NCBI GenBank assembly: GCA_024236075.1 | Contig: JACKLE010000008.1 | Coordinates: 1-64,000 of the forward strand | Source of the DNA: Alphaproteobacteria bacterium | Lineage (GTDB): Bacteria > Pseudomonadota > Alphaproteobacteria > JACAEB01 | Direction: 5' to 3' | Length of the DNA stretch: 64,000 nt | Part shown: in pieces, positions 40,637 to 50,385 of the stretch | How positions within the stretch are numbered: position 1 is the first letter of the stretch | How the letters are laid out: each line of letters opens with the position of its first letter | Program-made: the position numbers and the translations under genes | Notes under the pieces: generated by a model | What the model was told of the DNA's origin: nothing | Databases searched by the model: none | The model's input: only the letters and a program-made list of their open reading frames with translations

Positions 40637-43051
40637 TCAGAACTCAGCGCGCAGGCCGATGCCGAGAACGCGCAGCTCGCCGAAGCTGTTGAAGGTCTGC
40701 GTCAGACGGACCCGTGCCGGAGCCCACACAGCAGCGCGTCGAAGACGTCTGGTGATAGTCCTCGTTGGTGAGTTGCGCCCCAGAGCTCAGGCTCACCTTG
40801 CCGTCATAGGCGAGGAAGCCGACCCGGCGGGGACGGTGAAGCCCTTCTGCTCCTTCTCGGTGTCGAGGTCGGAGCCGGTGTTGTAGCCGGACGAATAGCG
40901 GCCATCGAGATGGACCAGGCCCGAGAGCCCCGTGTTCCACAAGGGGAACTTGTAGGAGACGGCGGCCGTCAGCACCCAGAGCGGAGCGTTCGTGAGCTGA
41001 CGGTCCTTGAGCGGCTGGGCGACCGAAGAGGTGCCGAGATCGTCGCCGTATTTGGTGTCGGCATAGGTGACGCCGCCGAGGAGGACGAGCCCGTCCGTCG
41101 GCCGGCCGATGGCCTCGATCTCGACGCCCGTCGAGGTCGCCTCCTCGAGGTTCTGCACCACGAAGTTGACGCCGTTGAAGGTGTTGAGCTGGAAGTCGCT
41201 GAAGTCCTCGTAGAAGAGCGCCGTGTTGATCGTCAGCTCGTTGTTGAAGAAGCTGTTCTTCGAGCCGATCTCATAGGCGTCCACGAATTCCGGCTTGAAG
41301 GCGAGATCGGTGGCTTCCGCGGTCGCGCCGGTCAGCGGGTTGTCGAGGCCGGCATTGTCGAGATTGTAGCCGCCGCCCTTGTAGCCGCGGCCATAGCTGC
41401 CATAGACGAGCCAGTTCGGCGTGACGTCGTAGGCAAGGCCGATCGTGCCGGACCATTCGCGCTCCGTATTCTCGTCGGTGTAGATGCCCGGCGTATTGAA
41501 GGAGGGCGCGTTGCCGTTGTGGAAGGAGTTGAAGAAGGGAATGCAGATGTTCCCAATGACCGCCATTGCGGTCGCATTGCCCATGAGAACCTGAGAATAG
41601 GCCGCGAGGCACGCCGGGTTGTTGTTGTAGACCGACGCGTCGAGCTCCTTCGTCTCCGAGGTGTACCGCACGCCGGCGATGAGATCGAGCCGATCGGTGA
41701 TCGCGAACACGTCGTGCGTGAAGAGCGCCCAGCTGTCCGCATCCTGATCGAAGTGGTTGCGGACCCCGCCTCCGCCGGTGGTGAAGTTCATGCCCAGGGG
41801 GATGCCGGTCGCCGTCGCCAGCGCGCCCATCAGAAGCGTGTCGAGATACACTTCGAAATCCGCGCCGGTCTTGATGGCGTCGTTGAGCTCGAGCGTCTCG
41901 GAGGAAACGAACGCGCCCACGAGCCAGTCGAGGCGGTCCCATTTGCCGGCGAGGCGCAGCTCCTGCGTGAAGGTCTTGAAGTGCGTCGTGTAGCCGTCCT
42001 CGTCGCGGTAGAGGATGTCGGCGCCCGAGAAGTCGATGTCCTGGCTGCGCTTGGCATCCCAGTCGCGATAGGCGGTGATCGAGGTCAGCGTTCCAAAGCC
42101 GAGGTCCCAATTGGCCTCGCCCGAGAGGCCCCACTCGGTCACGTCCTGCTGATAGCCGCGGCCGGGCGTCACGGCGGTCTGCCGCACGAAGATGCCCGAG
42201 CGCTGCACGATGCCGTCGTGCCCGTGCGAGCCCGCGAGGCCGTCGATGATCGGGACGGTCGCGCCATAGGTGCTCGTCACCGAGGCGCAGCAATTCTCCT
42301 CGCGATCGGAGAAGTCGGCGATGAAGCGCAGCGAGAAATCCGCCGTCGGCTCGTATTGGAGCTGGCCCCTGACGAGATAGCGGCTGCGGTCGTTGAAGCG
42401 CCGGCTCGAGTTCACGTCCTCGATGTAGCCGTCGCGCTCGTGATAGACCACGTCGAGCTTGCCGCCGAGGATGTCCGTGACGAGGGGAGCGGTGATGCCG
42501 GCCGCGGCCCGGAACTCGTCGTACTCGAACCCGTAAGAGACTTCGCCGTAGCCGGAGCTTTCGCTGAGGCTCGGCTTCTTGGTGACGATGTTGATGAGCC
42601 CCGCCGAGGTGTTCCGCCCAAAGAGCGTTCCCTGCGGGCCGCGAAGGATCTCGATGCGCTCCACGTCGCCGAGCTCGGTGAGGCCGACATTGGTGCGGTT
42701 GCGGTAGACGCCGTCGATGAAGATGCCGACCGCGGATTCGAGGCCGGGATTGTCGCCCGTCGTGCCGATGCCGCGAACGCGCGCCACGGCGCCCGCCGCT
42801 TCCGAGGCCGAGCTGGTGAGGACAAGGGAAGGCGCGAGCGCGACGAGCTCGCGAATGTCGCGAACGCCCGCGTTCATGAGCGTCGTGGAGTCGAAGGCCG
42901 AAACGGCGATCGGCACGTCCTGCAGGGACTGCTCGCGCTTTTGGGCCGTGACGATGATCTCGTCGACGGCAAGGGCGGGGGCGATGCCGAGAAGGGCCGT
43001 CGCGGCGACGGTGGTCAGAAGAAGGCGGCCTGCCGGGCGCGTGTCACGCAT
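40637..43051 (-). pseudogene. TonB-dependent outer-membrane receptor, 3' end frameshifted
   Basis: Outer-membrane transporter of the iron-complex receptor type. The start ATG 43051 (GAGGAG upstream) gives a signal peptide ending ALAVDE and a TonB-box region DEIIVTAQKREQSLQDVPIA. The plug follows with VRGIGTTGDNPG, VFIDGVY-like GIFIDGVYRNR and RIEILRGPQGTLFGRNTSAG, then a long barrel. The main frame runs 752 codons to a premature stop at 40793, after GFTVPAGS. In the next frame the missing barrel end is visible (RVGFLAYDGKVSLS, LTNEDYHQT, then FNSFGELRVLGIGLRAEF-like text) to a stop at 40637 with the terminal Phe. At least two small indels lie between 40700 and 40835. No substrate-specific partner is near. 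Confidence 0.83.
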
Positions 43052-43570
43052 GTTTCTCTCCTCGCTCGGCGGGCGACTTCGCGCCGCTCCGCCGTGTTGC
43101 CTTGCCTGTCGCGCCGCCTCGCGGCGCGACGGGGGACCTCGACCGAGGAGATCGTCTTTACGGACGGCCCGGGACCGGGTCGTACGGGCGTGGCTCACGT
43201 CCGCGCGACCCGGTCCCTTGACGGGCATCGGCAGCCAATATTTCGGGGGCTGCACCCTCACTCCCCAGACTCGTTTTCGCGTGCGCTGCGCCCGCTTTTC
43301 GTGCCGCCGCGCCTCAACTAGGCACCATGGCAATTACCGGGGCATCGCATGTTCAACGGAGGTCCCCTCCGCTGGACCCCGAGTATAGAAATCGCATCCT
43401 GGGCCGCGAGAGCTTGCTGCATAGCAACCATGCGATAGCCGCAGGTCTGTGGCGGTGAGGCCACGCCCGGGACGGCACGGGAAAAACACGGCTGGTTTCT
43501 GGGAAATTTACCTGCTGTAGCTTTTTCGTCACATCACGTTAGGTCAAGGCGCTACAGATCGCGGCTGTTG
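43052..43570 (-). promoter_or_regulatory. Long structured leader upstream of the TonB receptor
   Basis: About 520 bases without a gene. Three strong stems lie on the leader: GTCGCGCCGC/GCGGCGCGAC (43108-43130, 10 bp, 3-base loop), GGGACCGGGTCG/CGACCCGGTCCC (43171-43217, 12 bp, 23-base loop containing a second partial stem) and CGGAGG/CCTCCG (43357-43371). CTGTAGC/GCTACAG (43515-43521 and 43551-43557) flank a TTGACC that could be a -35 element on the minus strand. No known riboswitch consensus was recognised. Confidence 0.5.
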
Positions 43571-43612
43571 TTGAAAAGCAACGCAAATATTGGGTGCGCC
43601 GCAATATTTGCG
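43571..43612 (-). terminator. Intrinsic terminator of the bioFD operon
   Basis: CGCAAATATTG (43582-43592) and CAATATTTGCG (43602-43612) form a perfect 11-bp stem with a 9-base loop. On the minus strand the stem is followed by TTGCTTTTCAA, a T-rich tail. It begins 35 bases after the bioD stop at 43647. Confidence 0.8.
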
Positions 43613-43646
43613 CCGCACAAATTCTCGCATGTACAGCCTGGGTGTA

Positions 43647-44348
43647 TTACGTCCTTGGCTGCGCGAAAAACGCGTGCTCGAGAAATGTCCGCGAAAGCTC
43701 CTCGATGACGGGGGCGTCAGGGCCGGCGCCGCGCGGCAGCGCGCGCACCGGCACCCCCTCCAGCGCATCCGCGAAGCTCGCGGCGGTTTCCGTCAGCGGG
43801 ACGTCCGATCCCGGGCTTTCGTTCACGACGAGCGCGGCGAGGCGCAGGCCCGCGCCGGCGAGGCAGCGCGCCGCCGTGAGGCCGTGGCTCAGCGCGCCGA
43901 GATAGGAGCCCGCGACGAGCAGGCAGGGCAGGCCGAGCGCGGCCATGAGGTCGAGCGTCGTCTCGCGCGCGTTCAGCGGCACCATCACGCCGCCCGCGCC
44001 CTCGACGATGCAGAGGCGCCCGGGCGAGAGGCGCGCGCGCGAGGCCGCCGCGAGCTCCGCGACGGTCAGCGCCCGGCCCTCGCGGGCGGCCGCCATGTGC
44101 GGCGAAAGCGGCGCGCGGAAGCGGAACGGCGCGAGGCGCTCGAGGGCCGCCGCGTCGAGGGGCGTCCCGAGGGCCGCCGCAAGCTTTGCCGGGTCGCTCT
44201 CCTCCGGGGCGGCGGGGTCGAAGCCGGTGAGGATCGGCTTCAGCGCATCGACCTGCGTTCCGGCCGCGCGGAGCGCCTCGACGAGGCGGCAGGCGAGGTA
44301 GGTCTTGCCGATATCGGTTCCCGAGCCCGTGACGAAGACGCCCTTCAT
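43647..44348 (-). CDS. bioD: Dethiobiotin synthetase, 233 aa
   Basis: ATP-dependent carboxylase closing the ureido ring of dethiobiotin from DAPA and CO2. The P-loop is VTGSGTDIGKTYLA (residues 5-18). DALKPILTGFD follows with the catalytic Lys, and VEGAGGVMVPLN is the conserved ATP/DAPA loop. Length is normal. Its start at 44348 overlaps the bioF stop (ATGA), and a terminator follows at 43571-43612. No regulatory box for BirA or BioR was found near the operon start. Confidence 0.92.
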   Translation of the reverse strand: MKGVFVTGSGTDIGKTYLACRLVEALRAAGTQVDALKPILTGFDPAAPEESDPAKLAAALGTPLDAAALERLAPFRFRAPLSPHMAAAREGRALTVAELAAASRARLSPGRLCIVEGAGGVMVPLNARETTLDLMAALGLPCLLVAGSYLGALSHGLTAARCLAGAGLRLAALVVNESPGSDVPLTETAASFADALEGVPVRALPRGAGPDAPVIEELSRTFLEHAFFAQPRT

Positions 44349-45514
44349 CGCGCGGGACCGGGATCGGAGAGGATCCTCGCGAGCGCGGCGGCAAGGCGGG
44401 CGACGTCTTCCTCCGTATGCGCCGCGCCGAAGGCGAGCCGCAGGCGCGCCGTGCCGGGAGGCACCGTAGGCGGACGAATGGCGGCGGCGAGGAAGCCCTC
44501 CTCGGCGAGGCGCGCCGAGGCCGCGAGCGCCCGCTCGCTCGTGCCGAGGACGAGGGGCACGATGGCGCTTTGCGGCTCCGGCAGGCCCATCGCCGCGGCG
44601 AAGGCGCGGGCGCGCGCGCGCGGGATGCGCGTGAGCGCGGGCTCGCGCGCGACGACGGCGAGCGCGGCGAGGGCCGCCCCGGCCGCCGCGGGGGGAAGGC
44701 CCGTCGTGTAGACGAAGCTGCGCGCGCGGTTGCGCAGAAGCTCGCAGACGGGGCGCGAGGCGCAGAGATAGCCGCCATAGGCTCCGAGGGCCTTCGAGAG
44801 CGTGCCCATCTGCAGCGGGACGGGCGGGCTGCCGGCCGCCGCGACCGAGCCGCGACCGTCGGCGAGGACGCCGAGGCCGTGCGCGTCGTCGGTCATGAGC
44901 CAGGCATCGTGCGCGCCGGCCAGGCGCGAAAGCTCCGCGACGGGCGCGAGATCGCCGTCCATGCTGAAGACGCCGTCGGTGAGGACGAGGCAGCGCCGGT
45001 GCTCGGCCCGGTGGCGCCGCAGGAGGCGCTCCGCCTCGCCGAGGTCGTTATGGGCGAAGCGGATTTCCCGCGCGCCCGAAAGGCGGCTGCCGGCCAGAAG
45101 GCAGGCATGGGACAGCGCGTCGACGAGAACGAGATCGCCGGGCCCGACGAGGCTCGGCACGATGCCGATATTGGCGAGGTAGCCCGAGCCGAAGACGACG
45201 GCGTCCTCGGTGTCCTTGAGCCGTGCGAGGGCGCGCTCGAGCTCGGCGAGCAGGGGCGTGTCGCCGGTGACGAGGCGCGAGGCGCCCGCGCCCGCGCCGT
45301 GGCGCGCGACCGCCTCGGCGGCGGCGCGCTTCACCTCGGCGTGCTGCGAGAGCCCGAGATAGTCGTTGCACGAGAACGAAACGAATTCGCGCGCCCCGCG
45401 CCTCACGCGCGCGCCTTCCAGGCGCTCGGTCGGCACGAGGGCGCGGCGCTCGCCGCGCGCTTCGGCCGCCCCGAGCTTTTCCATCGCGAAGTCGTCTAGC
45501 GAGCGCATGCCCAT
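44345..45514 (-). CDS. bioF: 8-amino-7-oxononanoate synthase, 389 aa
   Basis: PLP enzyme that joins pimeloyl thioester and alanine. FSCNDYLGLSQH is the N-terminal substrate segment. DDAHGLGVLADGRGS holds the PLP-contacting Asp and His, and the Schiff-base lysine is in GTLSKALGAYGGY. Starts at 45514 (MGMRSLDD) or 45508. First gene of bioF-bioD, divergent from bioA across 87 bases. bioB and the pimelate-arm genes are not in the window. Confidence 0.92.
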   Translation of the reverse strand: MGMRSLDDFAMEKLGAAEARGERRALVPTERLEGARVRRGAREFVSFSCNDYLGLSQHAEVKRAAAEAVARHGAGAGASRLVTGDTPLLAELERALARLKDTEDAVVFGSGYLANIGIVPSLVGPGDLVLVDALSHACLLAGSRLSGAREIRFAHNDLGEAERLLRRHRAEHRRCLVLTDGVFSMDGDLAPVAELSRLAGAHDAWLMTDDAHGLGVLADGRGSVAAAGSPPVPLQMGTLSKALGAYGGYLCASRPVCELLRNRARSFVYTTGLPPAAAGAALAALAVVAREPALTRIPRARARAFAAAMGLPEPQSAIVPLVLGTSERALAASARLAEEGFLAAAIRPPTVPPGTARLRLAFGAAHTEEDVARLAAALARILSDPGPAR

Positions 45515-45601
45515 CCGGCCGCAATTCGATCTCGTGAGGTCGCGCCGCTAACATGCCGTCCGCGCCGACGCAATCCCTGCCGCGAAGGAACCGACCGCCC
45601 C

Positions 45602-46864
45602 ATGGCCGAGGACTGGTACGAGGAAGGGCTCGCCCATATCTGGCTGCCCTATGCGCAGATGAAGACCATGCGCCCGCCCCTCGCCGTCGCCGGCACCGAG
45701 GGCACGCGCATCCGCCTAGCGGACGGGCGCGAGCTCGTCGACGGCATCGCCTCCTGGTGGACGGCGGCGCATGGCTACAATCATCCGCACATCCGCGCCG
45801 CCGTGGCCGCCCAGCTCGGCCGCATGCCGCACGTCATGCTCGGCGGCCTCGTGCACGAGCAGGCGCTGCGCCTCGCCTCGCGCCTCGCGCGCCTCGCGCC
45901 CGGCGACCTCTCCCGCGTCTTCTTCAGCGAGTCGGGCTCGGTGAGCGTCGAGGTCGCGATGAAGATCGCGGTCCAGTACTGGATCAATCGCGGCGCGCGC
46001 GGCCGCACGCGCTTCGCGACCTTTCGCGGCAATTATCACGGCGACACCTTCGCCTGCATGTCGGTCTGCGATCCCGACGAGGGCATGCACGGCCATTTCG
46101 CCGGCGCCTTGCCCGTGCAGCTCGTGCTGGACCTGCCGCAGACGGACGAAGACGAGCGCCGTCTCGCCGCGACGCTCGCCGCCCACGCGCAAGAGCTCGC
46201 CGCCGTCATCCACGAGCCGCTGGTGCAGGGCGCGATCGGCATGCGCATGCACGGGGCGCACGTGCTCGCGCGCATCGCGCGGGCCGCGAAGGCCGCCGGG
46301 CTGCTTCTGATCTGCGACGAGATCTTCACCGGCTTCGGGCGCACCGGGACGTTCTTCGCGAGCGAGGCGGCGGGCATCGTGCCCGACATCATGACGCTTT
46401 CGAAGGCCCTGACCGGCGGCACGCTGCCGCTGGCCGCGACGATCGCGCGCGAGGAGATCTTCGCTGCGTTCCTCGACGAGGATCCGTCGCGTGCGCTCAT
46501 GCACGGGCCGACCTATACGGGCAACGCGCTCGCCTGCGCGGCGGCGAACGCCTCGCTCGATCTCTTCGAGGACGGCGCGTGGGAGGAGCGGGTGCGTGCC
46601 GTCGAGGCGCATCTGCGCGCCGCGCTCGAGCCGATGCGCGGCCTTGACAATGTCGCCGATGTGCGTGTGCGCGGAGCGATCGGCGCGGTCGAGCTGCGCG
46701 AGGCCGGCGACCGCGAGGCGCTGAAGGCGCGCTTCATCGAGCGCGGCGTCTGGCTGCGGCCCATCGGCAAGGTCGTCTACACGACGCCGGCCTTCACGAT
46801 CGACGAGGAATCGCTGTCGCGCCTCACCGACGCGATGAGGGAGGCCGCGGTCAGTCGTAGGTGA
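45602..46864 (+). CDS. bioA: Adenosylmethionine-8-amino-7-oxononanoate aminotransferase, 420 aa
   Basis: Class III PLP aminotransferase converting KAPA to DAPA with SAM as donor. DWYEEGLAHIWLPYAQMK at the N-terminus has the BioA-specific HIWLPYAQ segment. SWWTAAHGYNHPH, YHGDTFACMSVCDP, ICDEIFTGFGRTG and the lysine in LSKALTGGTLPLA are all present. Divergent from bioFD. The 3' end overlaps the convergent cydB gene by 14 bases. Confidence 0.92.
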   Translation: MAEDWYEEGLAHIWLPYAQMKTMRPPLAVAGTEGTRIRLADGRELVDGIASWWTAAHGYNHPHIRAAVAAQLGRMPHVMLGGLVHEQALRLASRLARLAPGDLSRVFFSESGSVSVEVAMKIAVQYWINRGARGRTRFATFRGNYHGDTFACMSVCDPDEGMHGHFAGALPVQLVLDLPQTDEDERRLAATLAAHAQELAAVIHEPLVQGAIGMRMHGAHVLARIARAAKAAGLLLICDEIFTGFGRTGTFFASEAAGIVPDIMTLSKALTGGTLPLAATIAREEIFAAFLDEDPSRALMHGPTYTGNALACAAANASLDLFEDGAWEERVRAVEAHLRAALEPMRGLDNVADVRVRGAIGAVELREAGDREALKARFIERGVWLRPIGKVVYTTPAFTIDEESLSRLTDAMREAAVSRR

Positions 46865-47861
46865 GCTCGCTCGCCTTGCCGCGGAAGACGGTGTAGGCGA
46901 AGGCCGTGTAGCCGAGAATGATCGGCAGCACGACCGAAGCCCCGGCGAGAATGAAGATGAGGCTCTCGGGCGCGCTCGCCGCCTCGAAGATCGTGAGCCG
47001 CTCCGGCACGACATAGGGATAGAAGGAATAGGCAAGCCCCAGAAAGGCGAGCGCGAAGAGCGCGACGCTGAGCAGGAAGGGCACATGCGCCCCGCGATCG
47101 TCCGCTGTCGGAAGGGATCGCAGCTTCACGAACAGCGTGCCGAGGAGAGCGAGCGAAAGGACGGGCAGCGGCGAGAGCAGCAGGAGTTCGGGGAACGCGA
47201 ACCATTTGTCGTAGATGCGCGGCGAAACGATCGGCGAGGCGAGCGAGACCGCCCCCATGCCGAGTGCGACGGGCAGCAGGGCCCGGCGCGCCCAGGCCGC
47301 CGCGCGCGCCTGAAGCGCGCCCTCGGTCTTCATGAGGAGCCAGCACGCGCCGATGAAGCCGTAGCCGGCGGCGAGGCAGACCGCCGTGAGAGCGGCGAAG
47401 GCGAGCGTCGCCGCCGAGATCTTCAGCCCCATGATGTAGAGCCCCAGCATGAAGCCCTGCGACAGCGCGGCGAGGAGCGATCCGCCGAGAAAGGCCCTGT
47501 TCCAGACGGGCTTGCGCGCGCGGTCCGCCTTGGCGCGGAACTCGAAGGCGACGCCCCGCAGAATGAGGCCGACGAGCAGAAGGGCGACCGGCACGTAGAG
47601 CGCCGTCAGGATGATGCCGTGCGCCGCCGGAAAGGCGACGAGCAGAAGCCCGACCGCCATGACGAGCCAGGTCTCGTTCGCATCCCAGAAGGGGCCGATG
47701 GACGAGACCATGATGTCCTTGTCGTCCTCCTCGGCGAAGAGGAAGAGGATGCCAACCCCGAGGTCGAAGCCGTCGAGCACGACATAGATGAGGATCGAAA
47801 GGCCCATGAGCCCCGCGAAAACGAGCGGCAGCCAGATTGCGGGATCGCCGAAGAGGCTCAT
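46851..47861 (-). CDS. cydB: Cytochrome bd-type quinol oxidase subunit II, 336 aa
   Basis: Membrane subunit of the bd-type terminal oxidase. About nine hydrophobic spans; family landmarks are VVLDGFDLGVGILF, SSIGPFWDANETWLV, RGVAFEFRAKAD and YSFYPYVVP. It starts at ATG 47861, overlapping the cydA stop (ATGA). Length 336 and sequence fit the cyanide-insensitive oxidase branch (CioB). Confidence 0.92.
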   Translation of the reverse strand: MSLFGDPAIWLPLVFAGLMGLSILIYVVLDGFDLGVGILFLFAEEDDKDIMVSSIGPFWDANETWLVMAVGLLLVAFPAAHGIILTALYVPVALLLVGLILRGVAFEFRAKADRARKPVWNRAFLGGSLLAALSQGFMLGLYIMGLKISAATLAFAALTAVCLAAGYGFIGACWLLMKTEGALQARAAAWARRALLPVALGMGAVSLASPIVSPRIYDKWFAFPELLLLSPLPVLSLALLGTLFVKLRSLPTADDRGAHVPFLLSVALFALAFLGLAYSFYPYVVPERLTIFEAASAPESLIFILAGASVVLPIILGYTAFAYTVFRGKASELTYD

Positions 47862-49228
47862 GGGCGTGTCTCCTCCGCGGGCGCGAAGCGGGGCACGAGC
47901 GCGGCGTCGGGGAGCTGCGCTTTCGGCGGGCCCTCGTTCGCGGCCTTGCGCGCCATGCCGAAGACGACGGCGATGTAGCTCGCGATGAGCGCGACATAGA
48001 CGAGGAGATAGGTCGCGAGGCTGCCCGCGATCAGCGGCGCCGCCACCGAGGATGCCGCCGCCCTTGTCGCGAGAACGCCCTGCACGAGCCAGGGCTGGCG
48101 CCCGATCTCGGTCGTGTACCAGCCCGCGAGCGTCGCGATCCAGCCCGCGAAGGTCATGAGGACGAGGAGGCGCAGCAGGGCGGGCGGCAACTCCCTCCGT
48201 CTCAGGACGAAGTAGGCGGCCGTCCACGAGGCGAGGAGCATGAGGATGCCGACGCCGACCATGGTGCGGAACGCGAAGAAGACGGGAGCGACCGGCGGAT
48301 GGTTGCCCTCGTACTGGTCGAGGCCCGGCACCACGCCGCCCGCCTCGTGGCGCAGGACGATGCTGGCGCCGTTCGGGATCGCGATTTCGGCGTGGTTTCG
48401 GCGCGCCCTCTCGTCCGGCCATGCGAAGAGCAGGAGCGGCACGTTCGCGCCCGTCCGCCAGTTCGCCTCCATGGCCGCGACCTTCTGCGGCTGATGCTCG
48501 AGCGTGTTGAGGCCGTGGAGGTCGCCCGCGAGAATCTGGAGCGGGATGAGGACCGCGGCGACGAGGATTCCCGTACGGAGCGCGGCTCCGACGGCCGGCG
48601 CGCGGTCGCCGCGCAGCCAGCGATAGGCCGAGACGCCCGTGACGAGGAAGGCGACCGTCAGCCCCGAGGCCAGCAGCATGTGCGCGAGGCGGTAGGGCAG
48701 CGACGGACTGAAGAGGATGGCGAGCCAGTCCGTCGGATAGGCCACGCCCTCGCGCATCTCGAAGCCGACCGGCGTCTGCATCCATGAATTGAGGGCGAGA
48801 ATCCAGAAGGCCGAAGCCGTCGTGCCCGCCGCGACCAGCACGGTCGCGAGGATGTGGAGGCTCGCGGGCACCTTCCGGAAGCCGAAGAGCATGACCCCCA
48901 GAAAGACGGCCTCGAGGAAAAAGGCCGTCAGCACCTCATAGGCGAGCAGCGGCCCGGCTATGTTTCCGACGGTGTTCATGAAGCCCGGCCAGTTGGTGCC
49001 GAACTGGAAGCTCATCGTGACGCCCGAGACGATGCCGAGCGCGAAGGAGAGGGCGAAGATCTTCACCCAGAAGAAATAGGCCTGCATCCATTTGAGGTCG
49101 CCCGAGCGGCTGTAGGCGAAGCGGAAATAGAGCAGCACCCAGCCGAGCGCGATGGTGATCGCCGGGAACAGGATATGGAAGGAGATGTTCGCGCCGAACT
49201 GAATGCGCGCAAGCGTCGACGCGTCCAT
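47858..49228 (-). CDS. cydA: Cytochrome bd-type quinol oxidase subunit I, 456 aa
   Basis: Haem-carrying subunit that oxidises quinol and reduces oxygen. The haem ligand His is in ISFHILFPAITIALG. GLNTLEHQPQKVAAMEA marks the quinol-binding loop, which is short as in CIO-type enzymes, and TEIGRQPWLVQG is the conserved GRQPW motif. Nine membrane spans. The high-oxygen-affinity oxidase would support growth at low oxygen or under inhibition of haem-copper oxidases. No cydX-like ORF was recognised after cydB, where the 3' end meets bioA. Confidence 0.92.
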   Translation of the reverse strand: MDASTLARIQFGANISFHILFPAITIALGWVLLYFRFAYSRSGDLKWMQAYFFWVKIFALSFALGIVSGVTMSFQFGTNWPGFMNTVGNIAGPLLAYEVLTAFFLEAVFLGVMLFGFRKVPASLHILATVLVAAGTTASAFWILALNSWMQTPVGFEMREGVAYPTDWLAILFSPSLPYRLAHMLLASGLTVAFLVTGVSAYRWLRGDRAPAVGAALRTGILVAAVLIPLQILAGDLHGLNTLEHQPQKVAAMEANWRTGANVPLLLFAWPDERARRNHAEIAIPNGASIVLRHEAGGVVPGLDQYEGNHPPVAPVFFAFRTMVGVGILMLLASWTAAYFVLRRRELPPALLRLLVLMTFAGWIATLAGWYTTEIGRQPWLVQGVLATRAAASSVAAPLIAGSLATYLLVYVALIASYIAVVFGMARKAANEGPPKAQLPDAALVPRFAPAEETRP

Positions 49229-49326
49229 GGCGAGCCTCCCGCCGATCGGTCTCGTGTTCCGCGAAGACTAAACTACACCGCACGCCGCCCAAGGCGAACC
49301 CTATCCGCCCCGCGCGACCTTGGGTC

Positions 49327-50382
49327 TCAGCCCGTCGGCGGCGGCGGGTAGGGGCGCGTCTCGCCGGCGAGATCGCGCACCGCGCCGTCGAGCACGACGT
49401 CGCGGCCGAGCGGAACCTTGCCGTAGCCGTCCGGGACGTCCAGCACATAGGTCGGCTGGCCGAGCCCGGACACGCGCGCGCGCAGAGCGTCGGCCAGCGC
49501 GCGGCCTTCCTCTATCGACAGGCGGAAATGCGCCGTTCCCGGAGCGAGATCCGGATGGTGCAGATAATAGGGCTTTATGCCCGTCTCGACGAGCGCGCGC
49601 ATGAGGGCTTCGAGCGTCGCCACGTCGTCGTTGACGCCCCGCAGCAGCACGCTCTGGCTCACGAGGCTGTGGCCCGCGGCGACGAGGCGGCGGCAGGCGG
49701 CGCGGGCCTCCGGCGTCAGCTCGCGGGGATGGTTCGCATGGACGGCGACGAACACGGCCCGGTCGCATTTCAGCGCCGCGGCGAATTCCTCGCTCACGCG
49801 CTCGGGCGCGGCCACCGGCACGCGCGTATGCCAGCGCAGGACCTTGACGTGCGGAATGGCGGCGAGGCGGGCCGTCACCTCGCGGGCGCGGGCGGGGCTC
49901 ACCATGAAGGGATCGCCGCCGGTGAGAACGACCTCCCAGATCTCCTCATGCGCCGCGACATAGGCGAGCGCGGCATCGAGGGCCTCGCCGACCAGCGCCG
50001 GCCCGCCGGGGCCCACGACCTCGCGGCGGAAGCAGAAGCGGCAATAGACCGGACAGGAATGATGGAGAAGGAGCAGCACGCGGTCGCGATGGCGGTGCAC
50101 GAGGCCCGGCACGGGCGCGTGGCGCCGGTCGCCGATCGGGTCGTCGCGATCCTCCGGCGCGCGGACGAGCTCCTCGGCCGTCGGAACATATTGCCGCGCC
50201 ACGGGGTCCAGGGGATCGCCGGGATCGACGAGGGCGGCGACCGCAGGCGTCACGGCGATCGCGTAGCGTGCGGCCACCTCGTCGAGGCCCGGCACCGCCT
50301 CGCGCGGGACGAGGCCCGCATCGGCGAGCGCGGAGGCGTCGCGGAGCGTGCGCGCGAGAGGGAGCCGGAGGGGCTCGGGCAT
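49327..50382 (-). CDS. epmB: EF-P beta-lysylation radical SAM protein EpmB, 351 aa
   Basis: Lysine 2,3-aminomutase-type radical SAM enzyme that supplies (R)-beta-lysine for EF-P modification. The 4Fe-4S motif CPVYCRFC gives Cys110, Cys114 and Cys117. GGDPFMVSPARAREV and LRWHTRVPVAAPERV follow in family order. It lacks the long C-terminal extension of catabolic lysine aminomutases, in line with EpmB. Its neighbours epmA (3 bases upstream) and divergent efp fix the role. Confidence 0.92.
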   Translation of the reverse strand: MPEPLRLPLARTLRDASALADAGLVPREAVPGLDEVAARYAIAVTPAVAALVDPGDPLDPVARQYVPTAEELVRAPEDRDDPIGDRRHAPVPGLVHRHRDRVLLLLHHSCPVYCRFCFRREVVGPGGPALVGEALDAALAYVAAHEEIWEVVLTGGDPFMVSPARAREVTARLAAIPHVKVLRWHTRVPVAAPERVSEEFAAALKCDRAVFVAVHANHPRELTPEARAACRRLVAAGHSLVSQSVLLRGVNDDVATLEALMRALVETGIKPYYLHHPDLAPGTAHFRLSIEEGRALADALRARVSGLGQPTYVLDVPDGYGKVPLGRDVVLDGAVRDLAGETRPYPPPPTG

Positions 50383-50385
50383 GGG

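Noticed and set aside
40910..43321. An 803-codon plus-strand frame opposite the TonB receptor
   Set aside because: Its codons mirror the receptor's and it has no ribosome-binding site or recognisable domain.
43430..43490. A possible cobalamin riboswitch upstream of the TonB receptor (GTGGCGGTGAGGCCAC region)
   Set aside because: The conserved B12-box core and the flanking conserved segments could not be found in the right order on either strand.
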